Positions 55,915-64,000 of a stretch of DNA of 64,000 nt are shown here, piece after piece. The position numbers were made by a program, and so were the translations under genes. The DNA is from Copromyces sp. CBS 386.78 (Eukaryota > Ascomycota > Sordariomycetes > Sordariales > Sordariaceae), in the NCBI GenBank assembly GCA_030685235.1, contig MU839223.1:44535-108534 (forward strand). Reading direction: 5' to 3'. Position 1 is the first letter of the stretch, and each line of letters starts with the position of its first letter. The notes below the pieces were generated by a model. It worked only from the letters and a program-made list of their open reading frames with translations, ran no database searches and was not told where the DNA came from.

Positions 55915-57022
55915 GGTAGCAACTTTGGAGATGATGTGAAAGGCTGAGTGGCGAGTTTGGTGGTTGAAGTTGGAAGAGGAGAAAGGAAGCAAAGGGAAGG
56001 AGGTAGGAAAGTTGGAGGGTCTCTGCTATTTAACAAAGATGGAGAAGGTGATGATAAGAAAAAAGAAAGATGAGCTGGATTTTCAGAGTAAACCTCGCCC
56101 TTATATACACGACAATCAACTATACGCTGCCCTAGTAACCGAGTAACCGACGAAGTATCAGAGCCATACCAACAAAGATACAGACCTCTACCGTGGAAAC
56201 TCGCCAGATTGCACGTGGCAGTGCAAACCTCCACTGCCAGAAAACCAGGTTATCTAGGCAGAATAAGCACAGTCCTGTAAGGCTCACGTCCGGCTTCCTG
56301 TACAGTAATGTGTGTGTGAAAAGATGGAGGGCAATGTCGCTGGTCAGGGGCTTGTCAACTCGGCCTTTTCGACTGTGCCACTTGCTGGGAGCACATTAGG
56401 TAGGTATACTGCTTCCTGTACTTACTGTCAGGCGCTCAAAAAGGGTTAGAGATTTACCAATCTGGCGAGTTTCTACGGTACACCATGCCAAGCATCACGA
56501 GATTACTGGCTTACTGCGCTCTGTGCGTTCGTTATGCTAGTAAGCCAATATATCGTACTACTGTACTGCGCTGGGCGTTCGGTATCGCTTTAAACCACAT
56601 ACCTTACTATTGCATTACTAAGGTATGCAGGGTATACAGCTGCGGTGCTCTCATACTGGCATAAACATGGGTTTTTACGCAGTATGAAAGCGAAGAACGC
56701 AGTAAGAACTCCAACGATTTCTGGCCTTCAAAGGCAGCCCATTGCGGGAGTTGGAAGTCGACTGGGCGAAGTGCAGCGACTTGCAGATTTTTACTGGAAA
56801 ACAGCCGAACGCAGAAAACACAGCAGTATGCCGTTGCTTACCTAATGCCATATCAACTTCCTTACTGTTACTGGCATACTGGGCTTCCGAACATAGCATC
56901 AATTACAAACTCGCAACATGCTTTCCACAAGATCTAACGCACCTGCCAACATAACCCTTCTCCTCTATCCTTTTCCCTCTTCCATACCCTCATCGTCACC
57001 CCTCACTGTCCCATCCAAACAT
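55915..57022. other. Intergenic region with a TACTG/CAGTA-dense block
   Basis: No gene. The right part, 56502-56883, has an unusual density of the reverse-complementary words TACTG and CAGTA (listed separately). Confidence 0.55.
56502..56883. repeat. TACTG/CAGTA-dense, hairpin-prone block
   Basis: I count twelve TACTG or CAGTA words in about 380 bp; random expectation for the two words together is under one. Longer related phrases recur in both orientations: CATACTGGCAT, TTACTGCGC, CGCAGTAAG, GCGTTCGG and CCGAACGC. It may be a decayed inverted-repeat element. Confidence 0.65.
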
Positions 57023-59005
57023 CTACCAATTAACCCACACAACCTCAGGCAACACCCCCCTCATAATCTCCCAATGTCCCCGCGCGCTCTCCTCCTGCCA
57101 CTTCTCCAAAGCAGCCGTATCATTCCTCCTCAAAACCCCCAGTTTCTCCGCCTCGGCCACGCTCCCATTGACACCCCTGAGGAGGTCCTCATCCGTGACT
57201 TCCCACTTGGGCAGCAGGAAGGCTTCCCTACTCGGTGAGTTGAGAAGATCGCGGGAGGTAGGGTTGCGGAAGGTAACCTCGGAAGAAGAAGACTTGGTGC
57301 AGAAGATGACCATGTTGGTAAAGTCGCGACCGTTGTGTAACTCGGCTTGTGCTTCGTCGCGCGGGTGTTCGCGGAAGATGCGGCAGGAGGAACCAAAAAC
57401 GGAGCGGATGGTGTTGACGACTAGGAGGGGCGGGGGGTGGGAGAAGTCGCCTGCGTAGTTCTACAACAAACAAGCCCTCTGTTAGTGACTGTTGGTGGTG
57501 TAGAAGAAAAGGGTAGGGGAGAGGGGAGGAACGTACAATGGCCACAACGCCGTCTGGCTTGAGGAGCGAGTTCAAGTTCTGGAGGAATTCATAAGTAAAC
57601 AGCGCGACGGGCTCGGCGCCGCCGGTGAAGACATCATGGATAATGTAGTCGAATTGACCGACACCCTGGGTCTCATTGACGAGACGGTCGGTGTAGCTGA
57701 CTGCGTCTTCGATCACGGCGGTGTGGTTGGACGGAAGCTGGAAGTATTTGGTGGCGAACTCGTGGACGACGGGGTCGATTTCGACGACGGTGGTGTTGAT
57801 GCCGTGGGCGACGAGGGCGGCGGGAGTGGTTCCGATGCCGAGACCACTGTCAAAAGTCAGTAAGGGTATAAGAAGAGGGTAAAGGGAAAAACGTACATAA
57901 CGAGGGCCTTCGCCTCATTGTCAGGAACCGGGTTGGGCACATCGACCAATCTCACAGCTTCCAACATGGCAAACACACCATAGATAGGCTCAGCAACCTG
58001 ATTCCCCTTGAACCGATCCGTATCCTTGAACTTCACCCACTCGCCACCAAGCAGACTGTGATCGCACCTCAACACCCTAAACCCATCATTCAGACTCTCC
58101 ACCACCGAGACATATCCCGTGATCGAATCCCGACGGTCCAAAATCTTCCACCCCTCCTTCTCCATCCCACTGTTCAACCAAGAAAGCGCCATAGGCGACG
58201 GCAAATGCGGGTTCAAAAGCGTAGTATGCAGCAACGCCGGCAGCCCCAACAACAAGAACTTGGACGGCGCAATGGTCGTGTATGAAGCAGCCAACAGGCC
58301 CTCCAGTCCGATCCTGGTCATGTAGAAGTTGGTGCCGATATGCTGCCCAATGAAGCTACCGCTGAACTTCTCCGCCACCTTGAAGAACCCGAACGATCCC
58401 AGACCAGGCACGGCATCAGCGATGGGCTTGGGCAGCGGGCCGAAATCGGCATACTCTAGGTTCGTCGCGACACAGGCCGAGGAGATGGTGATCAAGGGGA
58501 AAATCGTCAAGAGCTCCGTGACCAACGGTCCATAGGAACCACCAAGGTACCCGCTCGCGCGGAACAAAAGGTACTGGACAGCCGGAATGTACATGGCGAT
58601 CAGAGGCAGCAGCTCAACAGGCTCAATGGGCAAGGCGCGATCCAAAAAGACGTTGGAGGCCCAACCGGTGAAACAGGCGGCCATGACCAGCTTGGAGTGC
58701 CATATCGACGCGGGGATGGAGCCGTAGACGGGCGAGAGCACGAGCTGCGAGACGTTGGAGGCGATGGCGATGAGGCCAAGCAGGATGATGGAGTGGATGT
58801 AGATGGCGAGTTGGCCGGCCCAGTAGCCCTTTTGCGTGCGAGCCTTTTTGGCGAGGTCCTTGAGTTCTTGCTCGTAGGCTTCTTTGGATTTGGTGAGGAA
58901 ATCGGGGGCGGATGTTGCTGTTGTTGTTGTTGTTGTTGTTGTTGTTTCTTTGGGGGTCGTATCGGCCTTGGAGGCCTTGCCCCTTTTTGTTGCCTTTGGG
59001 GGCAT
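57023..59005 (-). CDS. Membrane-anchored spermidine-synthase-like methyltransferase-fold protein
   Basis: Three exons: 59005-57897, 57846-57537 and 57460-57023. The introns are 50 and 76 nt (branches CTGAC and CTAAC) and the sum is 1857 nt, or 618 residues. A Lys/Thr-rich N-terminus with a Thr run (encoded by a GTT repeat at about 58919-58947) precedes about six to eight hydrophobic segments (residues about 60-310). The soluble domain resembles spermidine/spermine synthases: VLRCDHSLLGGEW, GVFAMLEAVRL, then ALVIGLGIGTTPAALV (cofactor loop), TTVVEIDPVVHEFA, VIEDA and QFDYIIHDVFTGGAEP. Fungal proteins of this layout are common and usually annotated as spermine/spermidine synthase family. True polyamine synthesis is doubtful because of the membrane part. 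Confidence 0.82.
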
Positions 59006-59646
59006 GATGTTGATGAGGGAGGTGGGTCGGGGGTGTCAGATATCAGAGGTCATGAGAAAGGGAAAAGGCAAGTCAAGGTGTCATCGATTGGGGAGGGACA
59101 AGATCATGAAGCATTCATAATGAGAACAAAAGATAAGGACAAACGAATTGATAAAAGGGTATCCCAAATGAAGCATCCAGCTGCAATGTGGTCTCAATGA
59201 TCCCGGTCTCGTCTTGATGGTGGCATCGCGTTTCACGAGAAGAGGAAAAGAGCTGTTCCCAATCGCGAAGAGGAGGGGTAGCTTCTGGAGGAGTGGATCC
59301 CATTGGGCCCTACGGGCGCCGTCAGCAAGCGACGGACCCACAATTGTGCGCTAACGCGGCCACTAAGGTGCAACGCCCGGGGTAGCCTACAGCGAGCTGG
59401 AGAAATGTTGGGCATAGCGTCATTGGAATTGACACGTGAAAGTCGACTTGTGCCCATAGAAACTCGCAAACGCTCCGATGCTTTCCATGCCGGAATCGGT
59501 CCTGAGCCGGATTCCTCAACATTTTTTTAAAGGCCACCAAGTCAAGTCTTGTCCTCCTCCAACATTTTCTTTCCCTCTCGATCTCTCTCGACTGCCCAAC
59601 CACCAACGCACCTGTTTCGAACACTATCCTCCAAATCATCGCCATC
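59006..59646. other. Divergent promoter region
   Basis: About 640 bp between the spermidine-synthase-like and OPI3-like genes, transcribed away from each other. CT-rich leader at 59560-59590. No gene was seen. Confidence 0.5.
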
Positions 59647-60488
59647 ATGCCTCTCGTCGTCCAAGATGTCGCCGACCTGTTCAACTTTGTTGACTACAGC
59701 AAGCAGAGCCTCGCCAGTACGCGACTCCACACCAATATTCACATGTCACACGATCCATCTTGCTAACCACCATGCGCCAGTCTCTGCTGCTGCCATTGCC
59801 TTCAACCCTACCTTCTGGAAGTGAGTATCTTGTGCCCTCTACCTGATCGCGACATCAGCTAACCCCTCCCTAGCATCGTTGCTCGCAGAGGTTCGTTCGC
59901 GCAAGCCTAACCAACCCAACGGCCCAAACGCCGCTCGATACCGAGACCCTCTAACACATGTCCACCACAGAATACCGCACCAAGTTCCTTACCCGCGCTT
60001 TCGGCGGCAATGCCCAGGTAGCCTGCTACTTCCTGGCCGCCACCATCTTCGGCCTAGGTCTCTTCCGCGACTTCCTGTACGAGCGTGCCCTCCGTGACCA
60101 GCCCTCCCACCCGCTCCTCGAGGGCACCAACGTCAACTACGCCGCCTATGCCCTCCTTGGTCTCGGCAACCTCTTCGTCATCTCCTCTACACTGCGCCTG
60201 GGTATCACCGGCACCTTCCTCGGTGACTACTTTGGCATTCTGATGGATAACATCGTCACCGGCTTCCCCTTCAACGTCACCAGCGCCCCCATGTACTACG
60301 GTTCCACCATGTGCTTCCTCGGTACCGCGCTTCTGTACGGCAAGCCCGCTGGTCTTCTTCTGACCGCCTGGGTTTTCTTCGTCTACCTTGTCGCTATCCA
60401 GTTCGAGAACCCCTTCACTGCCGCGATCTATGCCAAGCGCGACCGCGAGAGGGCCAAGGCTGCCGGTACCGGCAAGAAGGAGCTCTAA
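59647..60488 (+). CDS. opi3: Phospholipid N-methyltransferase (OPI3-type)
   Basis: Four exons (59647-59716, 59781-59820, 59874-59890, 59971-60488) with introns of 64, 53 and 80 nt sum to 645 nt, or 214 residues. Exon 3 is only 17 nt. The small integral membrane enzyme converts phosphatidyl-monomethylethanolamine to phosphatidylcholine in the ER using SAM. Family features are FNPTFWNIVARREY near the N-terminus, GTFLGDYFGILM and FNVTSAPMYYGSTMCFLG (SAM-binding region), and FENPFTAAIYAKRDRERA at the end, with an ER-type lysine-rich tail (GKKEL). Length and exon pattern agree with the 200-residue family. In Neurospora the equivalent step is attributed to chol-2. Confidence 0.92.
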
Positions 60489-62394
60489 ATCTTGAGCAAA
60501 CAAAAACAAGAATCTGCAAACGAAGGCGGTCCCTGAGCTATTGACTCAGTCTCGGGGACTGCTGTGCCCGACCGAAAGGTTGGGCATGTGGGCATGACGT
60601 AGGTCCCTATCTCCCCCTGCGTTCCCACCCCACCACCTCCAAACAAACACATGCTGACTCGACATGTGTCACCAGGAAAATTATACATCGCCGGGCTACT
60701 CACGCACGCATACAGTCCAAGTTTGATGGTGATAGTCAAACTGGCCTGCCTGCCTATGCGTCAAGCGTAAGCCTCCGTCTCTCAACGAACGGCATATAAT
60801 GGTGATTGTTATAACTGGTGCGTGAAAGAAAGCACCGGACGAACAAGCCTGCCAGGATATCAAAGAGAAGAAAGGGTGATGATGATGATGTGCGAGAAAG
60901 GAAACAGGTGCGTCCGGTGCGTTGGCCATCAACTGGTTCCAATGGAGACCAAAATTGGTGTGGAAAGATGTTTGAAGATACTACTACTGTACAAAGATCG
61001 ATATACTGTATACATGACATAGGACATGAATGATGACTATGCTCGACATGAGTCGGGTCTTGCTCCCCTCTACTTGTTGTTCCTTCTGTTTTGTGGCAGC
61101 AATGCTGAATGAGGATTGTCGCCAGGGAGAGACGGGAGGGAGTCACGTCCTGACGGCGGAATGACTAAGGTATCTATGCCTTACTCACCTGTCCTGCTTC
61201 GTGGCCACGGTGGATATGTATAAAACGCCCATGACCTCCCACATGTTGATCCAACTCCATCACCTCGCAAGGCAGTCGCTAATACCCAACATAGATCGAC
61301 ATCATGCCCACACATACCTACATAACCACGATACCACAACCGACCGTACCGCGCCTGTACGTGAGCGACTCTGACGTACCTCTAGACTAGCAGCCCAGAG
61401 CACCACTGAGTCCCTAAACCCTCTCCCCGGATCAACATAGTAGGAGTCGTAGTTAGTTGAGCATACACACACAAATCAGGTTCTCAAACCCGCCGTATCT
61501 GGTCTACAGAGAGTAGACAATTAGGTACTTCAGCCTTGGGACTGGAACAACGCCCTATACCTACTATCCCCAATCGTGTGGACTTTCCGCTACCAAGCGA
61601 CACTGGACCCCCCCACACGTGTGTTCCATGTCCAACGTCCGTCTGGATCATCTGTTGGGATTTTGGAGGTCGGAGGATGGCACGTGGCAAGCCGGATTAC
61701 TAAAGTTAACGGCGGCGGCGGCTTTGTCCGTGGTATCCGTTCCCGGGCATTGTATGTCCTTGGTGTCCAGTGGTCACCGTGGCGGCTGGGGTTCTCGGTG
61801 GTGCCGCCATGGTCGGAGATCAACTCAACCGGGCAGACACAGCGCCATAATGGCGGTTTGAGGAAGCGGGTGGAGGGGGCATGGTCGGAGGTTCCTCGTG
61901 TACACGTACATGTAAGAGCATGTTGGTAGACACTGTTGTCATTTGGGACAAGACGGGCAGCCAACATGAAGTGTTTTTTGCTTCTGCGTTTGGCACATTC
62001 ATCGCCCTCCGCCGCTGTTCCACCCAGCCCAACCACGACGGCCCCTTACGTTTCACTAAGCACGCTCCCGCCGATGGCTTAACACTGTACGGGGGATAAA
62101 CCGCGGACGACATACTGGGTCCGCATTTTCCAGACGTACATACTCGTACTTCATGACGCGGCGGTACGGCAACGTTGCGATGGGGTCTACGCACGCGTGC
62201 CCAGGCTCACGATGGGGAAATACTCGGTCCATACCTTACGTATTTCCCACTGAGGGCGACACGTCCTTGACCAGGGACGAAAATAAGACTTTACGCTACC
62301 TACAATGACCATGCCAGAGAGGCACTGGCCATTGCGTCCGTCCAAATTGGCAACCTAGCTTCGTCCTTTAAGGAGAGGAGATATGGCAATCCTT
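60489..62394. other. Intergenic region, no gene seen
   Basis: About 1.9 kb with short overlapping frames of no recognisable type. Confidence 0.45.
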
Positions 62395-62650
62395 GCCAGC
62401 TTTGCTTCACGCTCTTCCGAAGTTTCATTCTCCTTCCGCTGCCGCATCGATTTCCATTCTTCTCTTTGCCAGCCTTGCCTCACGCTGTTCCGAAGTTTCA
62501 TTCTCCTTCCGCTGCCGCCTCCATTTCCATTCTTCTCCTTGCCAGCCTTGCCTCACGCTGTTCCGAAGTTTCATTCTCCTTCCGCTGCCGCATCTATTTC
62601 CATTCTTCTCTTTGCCAGCCTTGCCTCACGATCCTCCGGACTTTCATTCT
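62395..62650. repeat. 73-bp tandem repeat, three and a half units
   Basis: Units start at 62395, 62468, 62541 and 62614 (partial), each beginning GCCAGCCTTGCCTCACG or a close variant. Because 73 is not a multiple of three, each unit shifts the reading frame, so the Ser/Phe-rich plus-strand ORFs and the minus-strand AKRRMEIDAAAEGE segments here are by-products of the repeat. Confidence 0.93.
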
Positions 62651-63144
62651 TCAGAAACTCGGTTCGGAAACCGATGGGTGGGGGGGAACTGGGAGCGGTG
62701 TGTCTCTGTACTTGAAGAGATTGAGAGTACCCTTGAAGGGCTTCTCTAGTTGTTACGAACGCAATGTCCTGGGATTGTTCGCCGTTGGCCATGAATGCCG
62801 TTGCGGTCAGGACTTCGTTTGTAACCTCTGCGAACCTGGACGGACGGGTTGTGGACCTAATCCCCACAAGCCGATGCATGTCTATTCCTTGCCATCTTCA
62901 TTCCCTTCTCGTACTCTTTGTGGGTGATTCGCCCTTCCGTCTTGTTCTTCTTTACTTCGAGGAGATACATTTCCTGTTCGGCTATCTCTTTCTCTGTCCT
63001 CGCGATTTGTTCGGCAAGGTGTCTGGTGCTTTTTTGAACAACTCCTGAGGGACCAGGCTCCGTATCAAGTTCCTCCCAGGAGCTTGAAAGCCTCTCATGG
63101 ACCCTTCGTCGTTTCTGGAGGCGTTTCTCGACGTCTTCACTCAT
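62571..63144 (-). pseudogene. Broken coiled-coil protein, frame-shifted
   Basis: From ATG 63144 a frame reads MSEDVEKRLQKRRRVHERL, then a charged heptad-like helix (HLAEQIARTEKEIAEQEMYLLEVKK) and stops at 62857. An overlapping second frame continues as SRFAEVTNEVLTATAFMANGE through EDREARLAKRRMEIDAAAEGE, which lies within the 73-bp repeat, and stops at 62571. The two halves may have been one protein before a frameshift, or be joined by an intron I cannot place. Repeat expansion at the 3' end disrupted the tail. Family not recognised. Confidence 0.4.
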
Positions 63145-64000
63145 TTTTGCGTGGCCGTGAAACTCGTGAATTCGACAATGGGATGTCGTTGAAAGTCGGG
63201 AGATTCGGCCCTTTGGTACCCGATGTACGCCATCATGGTTGTGGCCCGGCCGTAGGTCTTGTGGTAAACGCAATGTCCAGCTGTTGCAAAGACGGTTGGT
63301 GATATCGAGTATTCAATCCCGTGACTGGAGGAAAGATGCAGTTGGCGATAGCCTGGGAGGGAGATAAGATGGAAGGACAGAGACTTTTCTCTGAAGAATC
63401 CAACGATATGATAGAAGAGACGCGTTGGATTTTTGGGGATTCCCCAGGACTTCAGACGAAAAGCGTGGGCATCTCGGAAAGGGCAACGTCGGTTCCTTTG
63501 TTTAACTCTTCCCTCCGGTATCCGGATATTCTTTGGGGGAAGCCTAGCTACACCCACCCCAAACCTACCGGCACCCAGTTTTTTTCTGGGATCTACCAAA
63601 TAGTGGGGCAGCCAGTTGGATGATAGTTGATATTGAAAATCCCGTTTTTACCCGTTAAATTTCGTCTTTCTAATACATTGAAACATTGATCCTGCTTAGT
63701 CAAAATTTTCGAACTTAATACTTTATACCTTTTTACTCCAGACCGCTCCCCTTATACTGCTAGTTTGCACTACTAGTTTGCACTACCACTTTATACGTCG
63801 TACATTAATATTAATATTCCTAACGTATATAATATCGTTTAAATCAATTACTTTTAATCGCGTTCAATTGATTTTGATTGCGTTCAATTCCCTTTAATTA
63901 TTTATAGAGAACATCTTTCTGCACTGCCATAAAAGTCTTACGACACTGTCGCCCCACCCTTCCCGCCCGCCAAGGCACGCCAATGCACCCCAAAATTTTT
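63145..64000. other. Intergenic, turning AT-rich at the right edge
   Basis: 63145-63620 shows no gene. From about 63620 to the end the DNA becomes AT-rich, with TTAATATTAATATT-type stretches, suggesting the edge of another RIP-affected or relic repeat. CA and TG words are still present, so the effect is milder than in the 34-41 kb element. Confidence 0.45.

Overview
The window looks like genomic DNA of a filamentous ascomycete, most likely a Neurospora-like member of the Sordariales. Genes have short GT-AG introns (about 50-90 nt) with CTAAC/CTGAC branch sites, are often preceded by pyrimidine-rich leaders, and encode Pezizomycotina families (HET, HeLo, DUF3328/UstYa, DUF6603, DMATS). A 7.5-kb LTR retrotransposon carries the signature of repeat-induced point mutation (RIP): CpA and TpG are nearly absent, TpA is very frequent and CpG is kept.

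Layout. 0.5-2.8 kb: a HET-domain gene. 4.5-5.8 kb: an unrecognised gene with an in-frame TAG. 6.4-9.1 kb: a DMATS-type aromatic prenyltransferase and a pyridoxamine-phosphate-oxidase-like protein. 11.0-17.2 kb: a 2027-residue membrane protein with a repetitive Leu-Trp tail. 18.2-19.0 kb: a small Cys4 protein. 21.0-23.5 kb: a conserved fungal protein whose first intron carries a tandem duplication. 25-31.3 kb: an accessory stretch with a broken HET fragment, a SAM methyltransferase, a HeLo-APH kinase fusion and a stand-alone nucleoside-phosphorylase-domain protein, all of kinds seen in fungal non-self recognition loci. 32.1-33.5 kb: a propeller-like, possibly lectin-like gene. 33.9-41.4 kb: the RIP-mutated Ty3/gypsy chromovirus, with 218-bp LTRs and an ATTGG target duplication. 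42.1-44.1 kb: a 5'-truncated DUF6603 pseudogene whose two in-frame stops both fit RIP leaking out of the neighbouring element.

46.6-53.8 kb is the most interesting part. It holds a secreted precursor with seven 25-residue repeats, each with an AYVWGSRGTN core followed by a Kex2 site, and three UstYa-family (DUF3328) genes, with a GNAT acetyltransferase and a 199-bp MITE between them. This is the layout of a dikaritin (ustiloxin/phomopsin-type) ribosomal peptide cluster. The core does not match any dikaritin core I can recall (YAIG, YVIG, YVIPID, FYYTGY). 55.2-55.9 kb holds a secreted, Cys-rich, modular protein of unknown function. 57-60.5 kb returns to housekeeping-type genes: a membrane spermidine-synthase-like protein and the phospholipid methyltransferase OPI3. 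The right end holds a 73-bp tandem repeat, a broken coiled-coil ORF and the start of another AT-rich tract.

Spliced models were worked out by hand. I accepted them where donor, branch site, acceptor and total length divisible by three all agreed. No homology search was possible, so family calls rest on motif recognition.
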